Source of the DNA: Owenweeksia sp963758205
Lineage (GTDB): Bacteria > Bacteroidota > Bacteroidia > Flavobacteriales > Schleiferiaceae
Reading direction: 5' to 3'
Length of the DNA: 64,000 bases
Assembly (NCBI GenBank): GCA_963758205.1
Contig: CAVWUM010000002.1
Coordinates: 248,001-312,000 of the forward strand
Part shown: piece after piece, positions 1 to 8,064 of the stretch
Layout: the number at the start of each line of letters is the position of its first letter
Position numbering within the stretch: the stretch's first letter is position 1
Translations under genes and position numbers: made by a program
The notes under the pieces: model-generated
Seen by the model: only the letters and a program-made list of their open reading frames with translations
What the model was told of the DNA's origin: nothing
Database searches by the model: none

Positions 1-572
1 AATTTGAAGATGAGCAACCTCAGGATGTCCGCGACAGATATGGGCTTCCTGAGAAATTTGCGCTATTTGTAGGCACTCTGGAAATTCGCAAAGGCGTGGA
101 TAAGCTGCTTAAGGCTCAGCTGGATCTGAATATCCCGATTGTATATGTAGGTCGCAAAACAAAGTTTTGGGAACAGATATCCGGACAGAAAAAATATGAC
201 AGCATTCGCCACCTGATTTTTACCCCGGAGGTGAAAGAGGATGAGCTATTGGCCAAATTGTACAGGGTAGCCAATGTTTTTATTTACCCTTCCATTTTTG
301 AAGGGTTTGGTATTCCGGTGTTGGAGGCCCTTGTATCCAAAACTCCGGTAATAACCTCCAATACCAGTAGTTTACCTGAAGTGGCCGGGCCGTCTTCAAT
401 TTTAGTCAACCCTGAGGACCAGCAGGAGATAACCGAAGCTTTAAAGAGACTGTGGGAGGATGAAGAGCTCCGCCAAAACATGGCTCAAACCGGCTATGAT
501 TTTGCTCAGAACTTTACTGATGAAGCCATCGCGAAAACCTGGATGCGACTGTATGAATCGATGAAAGCTTAA
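1..572 (+). CDS. Glycosyltransferase family 1/4, C-terminal part (partial at window start)
   Basis: The reading frame is open from base 3, so the gene begins upstream of the window; the GTG at 96 is internal. The visible part is the nucleotide-sugar-binding half of a GT-B glycosyltransferase. It opens with FALFVGTLEIRKGVDKLL, the usual start of the second Rossmann domain, and carries the family signature around PSIFEGFGIPVLEAL (bases 290-335), whose E-x7-E arrangement contacts the donor sugar. VITSNTSSLPEVAG follows, as expected. It probably builds a surface polysaccharide or lipopolysaccharide. A second glycosyltransferase lies 470 bases downstream, which fits a cell-surface glycan region. 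Donor and acceptor cannot be told. Confidence 0.9.
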   Translation, partial: FEDEQPQDVRDRYGLPEKFALFVGTLEIRKGVDKLLKAQLDLNIPIVYVGRKTKFWEQISGQKKYDSIRHLIFTPEVKEDELLAKLYRVANVFIYPSIFEGFGIPVLEALVSKTPVITSNTSSLPEVAGPSSILVNPEDQQEITEALKRLWEDEELRQNMAQTGYDFAQNFTDEAIAKTWMRLYESMKA

Positions 573-617
573 TTTCGTGCTCGTTCAAAATTCCCTTAAA
601 CTTAAAATCCTTTCGTC

Positions 618-1007
618 ATGAAGTTTGCTTACACGATTTTATATGTAAAAAACGTAGAGGAAACTATCGGGTTCTATGAAAACGCATTTGGTTTCAAACG
701 TAAGTTTATAACTCCTGAGAAAGATTATGGTGAATTAATTACAGGTGAGACAACTATCTCCTTTGCCTCTGTTGATTTAGGAAATTCCAATTTTAAAAAT
801 GGGTTTCAACCTATTACAAACAAGAATAAGCCAGTAGGTGTGGAATTGGCATTTACCACTGAAAACATAGAAATCGATTTTGAGAGAGCTCAAAATGCCG
901 GAGCTACTGTATATGAAACCATCAAAAAAAAACCATGGGGACAACAGGTAGGCTACCTTTTGGATAATAATGGCTTTTTAATTGAAGTTTGTACCCCAGT
1001 TGAATAG
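618..1007 (+). CDS. VOC-family (glyoxalase/bleomycin-resistance-like) protein
   Basis: A 129-residue single-module VOC protein. It begins with the typical beta-alpha-beta start (FAYTILYVKNVEETIGFYENAFGF) and closes with a strand of the form GYLLDNNGFLIEVCTP, where the Glu is a usual metal ligand of the fold. Such proteins are metal-dependent lyases, dioxygenases or ligand-binding resistance proteins; the substrate cannot be read from sequence. The coding sequence is visibly richer in A and T than both glycosyltransferase neighbours, and it interrupts what would otherwise be a glycan gene group. Recent acquisition is therefore possible. The ATG start follows the upstream stop by 45 bases. Confidence 0.85.
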   Translation: MKFAYTILYVKNVEETIGFYENAFGFKRKFITPEKDYGELITGETTISFASVDLGNSNFKNGFQPITNKNKPVGVELAFTTENIEIDFERAQNAGATVYETIKKKPWGQQVGYLLDNNGFLIEVCTPVE

Positions 1008-1042
1008 AAATAACAAAGCTGCGAGAATAATAAATTTCCTTA

Positions 1043-1810
1043 ATGAACAAACTCACGGCCATAATCCCTACCGGTAATGAAGAGCACAACATAGAGGCTG
1101 TGCTAAAATCCGTTGATTTTGCCGATGAAATTATTGTGGTGGACTCCTACTCTACCGACCGTACTGTGGAATTGGCGAAAAAGCATGGTGCTACTGTAAT
1201 CCAAAGAAAATATGACAGCCCCGCGGCACAGAAAAACTGGGCTATACCACACGCCACGCACAACTGGATTTTAATACTGGATGCTGATGAAAGAGTTACT
1301 CTGCAGCTGAAAGAAGAAATACAAAGTATATTAAGTAAAGACCCCGTGGAAAACGGTTTTTGGATTCCTCGCCAAAACTACTTTATGGGGAAGAAGATTA
1401 ACTATAGCGGCTGGCAAAACGATAAGGTTTTACGACTATTCCGCAAGGGAAAAGCACTTTACAAAGAAAAGCGTGTCCACGAGGAAATGAAGGCCGAGGG
1501 TAAAACCGGCCGCTTAAAAAATAAACTGGATCATCATACTTACATTGGTCTGGATCATTACCTGGCCAAAACCTACCGCTATTCTACATGGGGTGCTTAT
1601 GATAAGGTTTCTAAAGTAAAAAAGGTAACCTTGTTCCATTTACTAGTAAAGCCACTTTTTACCTTTATCAAAATGTACATTTTAAAACTTGGAATTCTGG
1701 ATGGAAAAGTTGGTTTTATCATTGCAGCCAACTCGGCCACCTACACCTTTCAGCGCTCTTTAAAAATCTGGCGTATTAAAGAAGGTGAAAGTCTGCAGAC
1801 TGAATTTTAA
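1043..1810 (+). CDS. Family 2 glycosyltransferase, WaaE/KdtX-like
   Basis: A 255-residue GT-A enzyme. The N-terminal domain has LTAIIPTGNEEHNIEAVL, then EIIVVDSYSTD for the nucleotide-binding Asp, and ILILDADERV with the DxD-like metal site near residues 80-85. The middle part (KINYSGWQNDKVLRLFRKG, then VHEEM) is typical of WaaE/KdtX-type enzymes that add a sugar to the lipopolysaccharide core. The C-terminal region contains a hydrophobic stretch (FHLLVKPLFTFIKMYIL) that probably sits at the inner membrane face. The role in LPS core or another surface glycan is inferred from family and neighbours. Length is normal for the family. Confidence 0.88.
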   Translation: MNKLTAIIPTGNEEHNIEAVLKSVDFADEIIVVDSYSTDRTVELAKKHGATVIQRKYDSPAAQKNWAIPHATHNWILILDADERVTLQLKEEIQSILSKDPVENGFWIPRQNYFMGKKINYSGWQNDKVLRLFRKGKALYKEKRVHEEMKAEGKTGRLKNKLDHHTYIGLDHYLAKTYRYSTWGAYDKVSKVKKVTLFHLLVKPLFTFIKMYILKLGILDGKVGFIIAANSATYTFQRSLKIWRIKEGESLQTEF

Positions 1811-1825
1811 ACTCCCCTTCCCGCT

Positions 1826-1856
1826 TTGTATTCCCCGCGCGTACTGCCTACTTTTG
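1826..1856 (+). promoter_or_regulatory. Bacteroidota-type promoter for the small membrane protein gene at 1873
   Basis: TTG at 1826-1828 and TACTTTTG at 1849-1856 match the -33/-7 consensus TTG and TAnnTTTG, separated by 20 bases. The start codon lies 17 bases downstream, so the leader would be short. No experiment supports it; the call rests on the motif and its position. Confidence 0.55.
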
Positions 1857-1872
1857 CAGCCAATTTTTACGC

Positions 1873-2232
1873 ATGACGTCTCAGTTTCTATTCATCGTCC
1901 TAACCATATTGTTGCTTTTTGGCATTTTACTGTTGTTCACGTTAAAGTCAGGTTTGCAGCTGCAGTATATAAATATCAAAAACCGAAAAAAAGCTGGCTC
2001 AGTCTGGAATTTTTTAAAATTCAACTTTTCTGATCAAAAAGCCCGGAAACTGCGGATGCAGGCCTTTTTGCTTTTCCCTATGTTATACCCCGTGGTGCTT
2101 GATGATGATAAAGAAGAGCTCAATGCCATTAAAAAGCGAATCAAGCGCATCCATATTGGGATTTATTTTTTACTGATATTGCTGGTGGTTTTTGGTATTT
2201 TTTCAGAAAAGGTATTTCCGGCCACACACTAA
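1873..2232 (+). CDS. Small two-helix membrane protein, unknown function
   Basis: A 119-residue protein not recognised by family. An N-terminal transmembrane helix spans about residues 4-24 (FLFIVLTILLLFGILLLF) and a second lies near the C-terminus (about 95-112, GIYFLLILLVVFGIF). Between them is a basic segment rich in Lys and Arg (NIKNRKKAGS, KKRIKRIH). Both ends of the polar segment probably face the same side of the membrane. A good promoter lies just upstream. The next gene, a CCA-adding-type enzyme, starts 11 bases after its stop, so the two are probably cotranscribed. Confidence 0.6.
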   Translation: MTSQFLFIVLTILLLFGILLLFTLKSGLQLQYINIKNRKKAGSVWNFLKFNFSDQKARKLRMQAFLLFPMLYPVVLDDDKEELNAIKKRIKRIHIGIYFLLILLVVFGIFSEKVFPATH

Positions 2233-2243
2233 CCCACATTTTT

Positions 2244-3653
2244 TTGAAAGAACTTATTTCTCATAAAATATTTACAACCATCTCGGCTGCAGCCGAAAAT
2301 ATTGGGTTGGAAACCTATGTTGTGGGCGGCTATGTGCGCGATAAGATCTTGCAGCGAAAAGACCCTAAAGACATAGATTTTGTAGCGGTTGGCAGCGGAA
2401 TAGAGTTGGCTAAGGAAGTAGCCCGATTACTTGGAAGAAGCAAGATATCCATATTTAAAAACTTCGGTACCGCCCAGGTTAGGTATGGCGATCTTGATTT
2501 AGAATTTGTAGGGGCCCGCAAGGAATCCTACCAGCGATATAGCCGCAAACCCATTGTTGAAGATGGCACTTTGGAAGATGACCAAAAGCGAAGGGATTTT
2601 ACCATTAACGCCATGGCCATCAGCCTGAACGATCATGACTATGGTACTTTGGTGGATCCATTTGGTGGGATAGCGGATCTTGAAAATGGAATAATCCGAA
2701 CTCCGCTTGAGCCGAAGGTAACCTACTCTGATGACCCCCTACGCATGATGCGAGCTATACGATTTGCCAGTCAGCTTAGCTTTACCATTGAGAAAAAAAG
2801 CCTTGATGCGATTGTCTCAACCAATGAAAGAATCGAGATTATAAGCAAGGAGCGCGTGAGCGATGAGCTGAATAAAATCATGCTTTCTCCTAAGCCTTCG
2901 GTAGGTCTGCACTTGTTTTACGAAACCGGCCTTATGAAGCACTTCTTACCGGAAGTGCTTGCACTGAAAGGTGTGGAAGAAATTGATGGCCAGCTCCATA
3001 AGGACAATTTCTACCATACCCTGCAGGTGGTGGATAACATTTCTGAAACCACGGATAATCTGTGGTTGCGCTATGCGGCTCTGTTTCATGATATTGGTAA
3101 ACCTGTTACTAAAAAGTTTATAAAAGGCACGGGCTGGACGTTTCACAACCACGAGTATGTGGGTGGTAAAATGGTTTATAAGATTTTCAAACGCATGAAA
3201 CTTCCTTTAGGGGACAAGCTGAAATACGTTCAGAAAATTGTAATGATGAGCAGCCGCCCCATAGCCGTAACAGACGACCAGGCTACTGATAGTGCGGCCC
3301 GCAGACTATTGTTTGATGCCGGGGATGACATCAACGATCTTATGCTTTTATGCGAGGCCGACATCACCACCAAGAACCAAAAGAAAAAAGAGGGGTTTTT
3401 AAAAAACTTCCAATTGGTGCGGGAAAGGTTGAAGGAAGTTGAAGAAGCTGATAGCATCAGGAATTTTCAACCACCTGTAGATGGTGGAGAAATTATGCAA
3501 ACCTTCGGTCTATCTCCCGGAAGGGAAATTGGCATAATTAAGGAGGCTATTAAAGAAGCCATATTGGAAGGTGTTATAAAAAATGATTACGAAGAAGCCC
3601 GTACATTTATGCTGGCCAAGGGCAAAGAACTGGGACTAAGTATCAAATCATAA
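2244..3653 (+). CDS. CCA tRNA nucleotidyltransferase / poly(A) polymerase family with HD domain
   Basis: 469 residues with a TTG start. The head domain has the class II nucleotidyltransferase motifs: VVGGYVRD near residues 26-33 and DIDFVAVG with the two catalytic Asp. RRDFTINAMA and RMMRAIRFASQL follow, as in CCA-adding enzymes and bacterial poly(A) polymerases. A C-terminal HD phosphohydrolase-like domain is visible at LFHDIGKP. The enzyme adds or repairs the 3' CCA of tRNA in the cytoplasm. Whether it adds CCA, only A, or only CC cannot be fixed by eye. An HD domain on this head domain is usual in Bacteroidota. It is followed after four bases by the pRiA4b ORF-3-like gene. Confidence 0.92.
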   Translation: MKELISHKIFTTISAAAENIGLETYVVGGYVRDKILQRKDPKDIDFVAVGSGIELAKEVARLLGRSKISIFKNFGTAQVRYGDLDLEFVGARKESYQRYSRKPIVEDGTLEDDQKRRDFTINAMAISLNDHDYGTLVDPFGGIADLENGIIRTPLEPKVTYSDDPLRMMRAIRFASQLSFTIEKKSLDAIVSTNERIEIISKERVSDELNKIMLSPKPSVGLHLFYETGLMKHFLPEVLALKGVEEIDGQLHKDNFYHTLQVVDNISETTDNLWLRYAALFHDIGKPVTKKFIKGTGWTFHNHEYVGGKMVYKIFKRMKLPLGDKLKYVQKIVMMSSRPIAVTDDQATDSAARRLLFDAGDDINDLMLLCEADITTKNQKKKEGFLKNFQLVRERLKEVEEADSIRNFQPPVDGGEIMQTFGLSPGREIGIIKEAIKEAILEGVIKNDYEEARTFMLAKGKELGLSIKS

Positions 3654-3657
3654 CTAC

Positions 3658-4173
3658 ATGTCTAAAATTTATATTATTCGCGCCATTTTAGATGCTGATG
3701 ATGATGTAATACGTGACGTGGCCATCAGCGGAAGCTCCACCTTATTTGATCTGCATCTTTTAATGGTGGAGGCCTTTGATCTTGATAAAGGAGAAATGTC
3801 ATCGTTTTTTAAAAGCAATGACGAGTGGGATCAGGGCGAGGAAATAAGTATGATGGATTTTGACCCCGCTACGGGTAAGAATCCGCTGGATAAGATGCTG
3901 GTTGAAGAAGCTTTTGCGGATAAGGGAAACCGAATGCTGTTTGCCTATGACTACATGAACTTATGGACATTTTATCTGGAAGCTACCGAAATCAAAGCAG
4001 CCGAAGAAGGTAAAAGCTACCCGGCCGTTATCGGTGCTGTAGGTACCCGGCCACAGCAGGCGCCCCAAAAAGAAATGCGTGCCGATAGCCTCGATGATGA
4101 CCTCTACAATCTGGATGATGATATGAATAACCACCATAATGAAGAGGACGATGAAAACGACCTTTGGCTCTAA
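3658..4173 (+). CDS. Plasmid pRiA4b ORF-3-like (IS1096 passenger TnpR-like) family protein
   Basis: 171 residues beginning MSKIYIIRAILDADDDVIRDVAI, then a SSTLFDLHLLMVEAFDL element typical of the pRiA4b ORF-3-like fold. The C-terminal 45 residues are strongly acidic (LDDDLYNLDDDMNNHHNEEDDEND). Despite the historical name this is not a transposase, and no mobile element surrounds it. In Bacteroidota this family is commonly a single chromosomal gene of unknown function. It starts four bases after the CCA-type enzyme, so it is probably cotranscribed with it. Its 3' end overlaps by four bases the end of a convergent small gene. Confidence 0.75.
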   Translation: MSKIYIIRAILDADDDVIRDVAISGSSTLFDLHLLMVEAFDLDKGEMSSFFKSNDEWDQGEEISMMDFDPATGKNPLDKMLVEEAFADKGNRMLFAYDYMNLWTFYLEATEIKAAEEGKSYPAVIGAVGTRPQQAPQKEMRADSLDDDLYNLDDDMNNHHNEEDDENDLWL

Positions 4174-4466
4174 GTAATTGAAACCCCATGGATACGATGG
4201 ATCGGGATAGACCTGTGATCCTTGAGGTAAATTTTTCGATTGGCGATAGCCCAAATAGTGGTCTTAACACGCTTTACTCCCTCCTGATCCTCAAATAAAA
4301 TATCAACTTTATGTTGGCTAAGGTTGCCCAAACTGGTGGCGTGATGTAATGCGGCAACGCGTTTATCTATAGCGTCTTTGCAATTTAGCACATCCTCGGT
4401 TGGAAAGGTTAACAGGTGGATATTCTCTTTTCGGACCAGAGGAATGGAATCAATTGATTTATTCAT
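4170..4466 (-). CDS. Hypothetical 98-residue protein
   Basis: A compact protein without signal peptide or membrane segment; I do not recognise it. Visible features are a central run DAIDKRVAALHHATSLGNL that looks helical and a C-terminal strand-rich half (KVDILFEDQEGVKRVKTTIWAI). The last part (YLKDHRSIPIHRIHGVSI) is basic. It is the only minus-strand gene in the first 12 kb and converges on the upstream gene with a four-base overlap. A -7-like TATTTTTG element lies on the minus strand at 4507-4514. That the frame is a real gene is suggested by its promoter-like element and by filling the gap. Confidence 0.6.
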   Translation of the reverse strand: MNKSIDSIPLVRKENIHLLTFPTEDVLNCKDAIDKRVAALHHATSLGNLSQHKVDILFEDQEGVKRVKTTIWAIANRKIYLKDHRSIPIHRIHGVSIT

Positions 4467-4556
4467 GGTTGAAAATTGTTGGTTGTAAATCCCTGTCGGT
4501 TAATCCCAAAAATATTAAAATAAGTTTTAGTTTGGAAGCCTGAATTATAAACACTT

Positions 4557-5447
4557 GTGGAAAAAATACTGGAAATCAACGGTCTGACTAAGAGTTATGG
4601 CCGAATACAAGCCGTACAAAACTTAAAACTTGAGATACCTAAAGGAAGCGTTTTTGGCATACTCGGCCCTAATGGTAGTGGTAAAACCACCACGTTGGGT
4701 ATGGTGCTTGGCGTAATCAAGCCGGATTCAGGCAACTTTAAATGGTTTGGTGAGGGATTAAACTTCAATACCAAAAAAAGAGTGGGTGCCATTTTGGAGA
4801 CGCCCAACTTTTACCCCTACATGTCGGGCGTAAAAAACCTTGAGATTGTAGCCACAATCAAGGAAATTAAAAACCCAAAAATTGGGGAGATACTGAATAC
4901 CGTTGGCCTTGGCGAGCGTGGGCATAGCAAGTTTAAAAGCTATAGCCTGGGCATGAAACAACGCCTGGCCATTGCTTCGGCCCTGCTTTCAGAGCCCGAA
5001 ATACTGGTGTTGGATGAGCCTACCAACGGATTGGATCCTCAGGGAATTGCTCAAATACGGGAGTTGATCCTGGAAATTGCAAGCCGTGGAATCACCATAA
5101 TTATTGCAAGCCACATTTTGGTGGAAATAGAAAAGGTATGCACCCATGCGGCCGTTCTTCAAAAAGGAGTTCTATTGTTTTCTGGCAGGGTGGAAGAACT
5201 TACCGGATTGGAAGGACTAGTGGAAATAAGCGCTATGGATAATGTGGCCCTTATGCAGGCCTTGCAAACATTTGATTCTGTGGAATCCGTAACCGAAGAA
5301 GGTGCACTGCTTTTGGCCAAGCTCAAAACAGAAATGGGCGCTGAGGAGATAAACCGCCAGCTTGCCGCCAAAGGCATTTACGTAAATCACCTGGTTTTCC
5401 GCAAGGCCAGTCTCGAAACTCAATTCCTTAACCTAATTGACGCCTGA
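4557..5447 (+). CDS. ABC transporter ATP-binding protein
   Basis: 296 residues, GTG start. Walker A is GPNGSGKTT (about residues 38-46), the signature is YSLGMKQRL, Walker B is EILVLDEPTNGLD, and the switch His is in IIASH. The C-terminal 80 residues form the extra domain typical of export-type subunits of the NatA/CcmA/BcrA group. It pairs with the permease that starts one base after its stop. Together they would make an efflux or regulatory ABC-2 system; the substrate is unknown. The pair is part of a chain of touching genes running to miaA at 7986. Confidence 0.93.
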   Translation: MEKILEINGLTKSYGRIQAVQNLKLEIPKGSVFGILGPNGSGKTTTLGMVLGVIKPDSGNFKWFGEGLNFNTKKRVGAILETPNFYPYMSGVKNLEIVATIKEIKNPKIGEILNTVGLGERGHSKFKSYSLGMKQRLAIASALLSEPEILVLDEPTNGLDPQGIAQIRELILEIASRGITIIIASHILVEIEKVCTHAAVLQKGVLLFSGRVEELTGLEGLVEISAMDNVALMQALQTFDSVESVTEEGALLLAKLKTEMGAEEINRQLAAKGIYVNHLVFRKASLETQFLNLIDA

Positions 5448-5448
5448 T

Positions 5449-6264
5449 ATGAAACTACTGAAAATAGAATGGCTGAAGCTCAAAAACCATAGGTTCTTTT
5501 GGATTGGGATGGGGTTATATGCCTTAAGTATGGTGGTTCTCATTACACAAATGGGACGCTTTGCACCTTTTGACAGTAAGAATAACGAAGGCGGTATGAT
5601 AGCCTTTCAAAACCTGGCAGATGCCGGACTTTATAAACTGCCTTATATCTGGCAACATGTTACATACCTCGCCAGCTTCTTTAAGTTTATTCCCGCCTTT
5701 TTACTCATCTTTTTTGTGTCCAATGAATATCAATACAAAACCTATCGGCAAAATGTAATTGATGGACTTAGTGTAGGGCAGTATTATATATCAAAACTAT
5801 ATAGTGCATTAATCTTTACTACGATAAGCCTCTTAATTGTAACCGCCACAGGGTTTATTATGGCTCTGCAGAACAATGAAGACATTAATTGGTCCACCTT
5901 TTTGTATGGCACTGATTACTTGACAGCTTTCTTTGCAGAGGTCATGTTTATCATGATTTTCACGATGTTTTTAACCCTGGTATTTAAGCGTAGCACGATC
6001 ACCGTAATCGTAATATTGGCCTACTACTTTATTGCCGAGCCGTTGCTTGGTCTTGCTATAGGCGAACCCATGAAGCTATATTTACCAACTGAACCATCAA
6101 GGATGTTGAATCTGCAACCTATAACCAGGTTGCTTGGTGCAGATGCTTTACTTGGAAATGTTACACCAACGGTAGCCTCGGTGAGATTCTTATTAATTAC
6201 AGTGTTCTACACCATCATTCTGGGAGTTGGTGGCTACCTCATCCTCAAAAAACGTGATCTGTGA
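5449..6264 (+). CDS. ABC-2 type transporter permease
   Basis: 271 residues from ATG 5449; a TTG at 5437 would overlap the ATPase stop and is less likely. About six hydrophobic segments are visible: near residues 17-37 (FFWIGMGLYALSMVV), 70-95, 115-140, 165-185, 188-210 and 245-265. The N-terminus MKLLKIEWLKLKNHRFFW is the usual amphipathic start of ABC-2 permeases. The domain between the first two helices (about 38-65) is short. It forms a complex with the ATPase encoded just upstream. The substrate is unknown. The stop overlaps the GTG start of the next gene by four bases. Confidence 0.88.
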   Translation: MKLLKIEWLKLKNHRFFWIGMGLYALSMVVLITQMGRFAPFDSKNNEGGMIAFQNLADAGLYKLPYIWQHVTYLASFFKFIPAFLLIFFVSNEYQYKTYRQNVIDGLSVGQYYISKLYSALIFTTISLLIVTATGFIMALQNNEDINWSTFLYGTDYLTAFFAEVMFIMIFTMFLTLVFKRSTITVIVILAYYFIAEPLLGLAIGEPMKLYLPTEPSRMLNLQPITRLLGADALLGNVTPTVASVRFLLITVFYTIILGVGGYLILKKRDL

Positions 6265-7091
6265 CGAACAACCGCCCACAAACCGAAGGCTGGCGTGCCA
6301 AATGGTATGATGTAATATTTGAATCGGATACCTCTCCCGGTAAGCTCTTCGATGTTGTACTACTTATTTTTATTATTGGTAGCCTTTTAGCTATAATGCT
6401 GGAAAGCGTGCCTTCCCTGCTATCTCACCATCGCCAGTTTTTCCGGTATGCGGAGTGGGTATTTACCGCCATTTTCACCATTGAATACTTAGTTCGGCTC
6501 ATCATAGTCCGTAAAAAAATGAAGTATGTGCTCAGCTTCTACGGGCTTATTGATTTGCTTTCAATACTTCCTACCTATTTGGCACTTATCCTTGTAGGAG
6601 CACAGTACTTTATGGTGCTTCGGGCTTTCCGCCTGATAAGGGTTTTCAGGGTACTGAAGATGGTGCGTTTTTTAGGAGAAGCCCAGGTATTAAGCTCCGC
6701 ATTACGTGGCAGCCGTATAAAAATTACTGTTTTTTTAGTAGCGGTAATGTGCGTGGTGTTTGTAATGGGTACAGTAATGTACGTGGTTGAAGGTCCGGAA
6801 AATGGCTTTACCAGCATACCGGTAAGTATCTATTGGTGCATTGTAACCCTTACCACCGTTGGCTATGGCGATATTGCTCCGCAAACGTTGGCAGGTCAGG
6901 TTATAGCATCTGTAATTATGATTTTAGGCTACGGAATAATTGCGGTGCCAACCGGCATCGTAACCAATGAAATGACAAAAGCCAATGAAAAAAGCCGGGC
7001 CGGTAAGCCTTTTAAATGCAGCAATTGCGGTGAAACCAGCCATGCTATAGATGCTAAATTCTGTAAAACCTGCGGCCATAGCTTTGAGTAA
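6261..7091 (+). CDS. Voltage-gated-type potassium channel with C-terminal zinc ribbon
   Basis: 276 residues with a GTG start that overlaps the previous stop. Six transmembrane segments fit the Kv plan. S4 is clear at residues 121-136 (RAFRLIRVFRVLKMVR), with an Arg or Lys at nearly every third position. The pore loop carries the selectivity filter TTVGYGD at 198-204, and S6 follows. After S6 a short linker leads to C253-x2-C256 and C268-x2-C271, a four-Cys zinc ribbon in place of the usual RCK domain or coiled coil. It should conduct K+ across the inner membrane. The ribbon's job is unknown. Its last codons overlap the miaA start. Confidence 0.93.
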   Translation: MTNNRPQTEGWRAKWYDVIFESDTSPGKLFDVVLLIFIIGSLLAIMLESVPSLLSHHRQFFRYAEWVFTAIFTIEYLVRLIIVRKKMKYVLSFYGLIDLLSILPTYLALILVGAQYFMVLRAFRLIRVFRVLKMVRFLGEAQVLSSALRGSRIKITVFLVAVMCVVFVMGTVMYVVEGPENGFTSIPVSIYWCIVTLTTVGYGDIAPQTLAGQVIASVIMILGYGIIAVPTGIVTNEMTKANEKSRAGKPFKCSNCGETSHAIDAKFCKTCGHSFE

Positions 7092-7986
7092 AACAGCCAT
7101 ATTTATTTGCGGCCCCACAGGCGTGGGAAAGACATCAGTAGCCATACAACTTGCGCAATGGCTCAAAACAGAAATCATTTCCTTTGATTCGCGGCAGTTT
7201 TTTAATGAGCTGAAAATTGGTGCGGCACCACCTTCGCAGGAGGAATTGAATACAGTACCACACCATTTAGTGGGGCACCTTTCGGTGAAGGATGATTATA
7301 GTGCCGGAGACTTTGAGCGTGATGCATTGGAAATTCTCAAACAGATTTTCGAAAAACACAATACAGCTATACTTGTTGGCGGCAGCGGAATGTACATGAA
7401 AGCGCTTACCGAAGGTTTTGACGATATGCCAGATATCCCCACTGAAATACGGGAGCATCTGAATCAAAAGCTCGAAACCGAGGGTCTGGAAAGCCTCGTT
7501 GAACAACTAAAGATCTCAGACCCTGAATATTACCAAAAAGTAGATTTGAAAAACCCCCAACGGATTATCAGAGCGCTGGAGGTGATAGCAGCAACCGGGA
7601 AACCTTACAGCAGTTTTAGAAAGGGTAGCAAAACCCAACGCAATTTTGAAATAATGAAAATCGGAATTATGCTTCCGCGGGAAGAATTGTACGAGCGCAT
7701 TAATAATCGCGTTGACCTGATGGTGGAAGCCGGCCTGGAAGAAGAGGTGCGCAGCCTGTTGCCCTTGAGGGAGAAAAACAGTATGCAAACCGTTGGCTAC
7801 CGAGAGTTTGTGCGTTACTTTGATGGCGAATGGAACTGGGAAACCGCTATTGCTGAAATAAAGAAAAACAGCAGGCGCTACGCCAAGCGGCAAATGACCT
7901 GGTTTAAGCGAGATGAAGAGATTGAGTGGTTTAATCCAAAGGATATGGAGGGAATGAAGAAATATGTATTGGAAAGAATAAAGTAA
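7084..7986 (+). CDS. miaA: tRNA dimethylallyltransferase
   Basis: Transfers dimethylallyl from DMAPP to A37 of tRNAs that read UNN codons. I chose TTG at 7084 because it gives MSKTAIFICGPTGVGKT, with the P-loop at the family's usual distance from the N-terminus. An ATG at 7051 is in frame but would overlap the channel gene by 41 bases. Visible motifs are SFDSRQFF, LVGHLSVKDDYSAGDFERDA, VGGSGMYMKAL and NPQRIIRALEV, plus the C-terminal TVGYREF and RRYAKRQMTWF. About 300 residues, normal for the family. It ends the translationally coupled chain that began at 4557. Confidence 0.95.
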   Translation: MSKTAIFICGPTGVGKTSVAIQLAQWLKTEIISFDSRQFFNELKIGAAPPSQEELNTVPHHLVGHLSVKDDYSAGDFERDALEILKQIFEKHNTAILVGGSGMYMKALTEGFDDMPDIPTEIREHLNQKLETEGLESLVEQLKISDPEYYQKVDLKNPQRIIRALEVIAATGKPYSSFRKGSKTQRNFEIMKIGIMLPREELYERINNRVDLMVEAGLEEEVRSLLPLREKNSMQTVGYREFVRYFDGEWNWETAIAEIKKNSRRYAKRQMTWFKRDEEIEWFNPKDMEGMKKYVLERIK

Positions 7987-7990
7987 CCAG

Positions 7991-8060
7991 GAAGTACGAA
8001 ATTCAAATATCGAAGTACGAAGCATCCGGTCTAAAATCTAATGTCTAAAATCTAAAATCT
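7991..8060. repeat. Low-complexity intergenic repeats between miaA and lpxK
   Basis: The 78-base gap holds two kinds of short repeat. GAAGTACGAA occurs at 7991-8000 and again at 8012-8021. TCTAAAA occurs at 8030-8036, 8044-8050 and 8051-8057, with a variant after it. Such runs are familiar as simple interspersed spacer sequence in Bacteroidota. No promoter stands out. Confidence 0.6.
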
Positions 8061-8064
8061 TAAA

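Noticed and set aside
3658..4173. Mobile element passenger gene
   Set aside because: The family name refers to IS1096 and plasmid pRiA4b, but no transposase or terminal repeat is near and the family is common on chromosomes.
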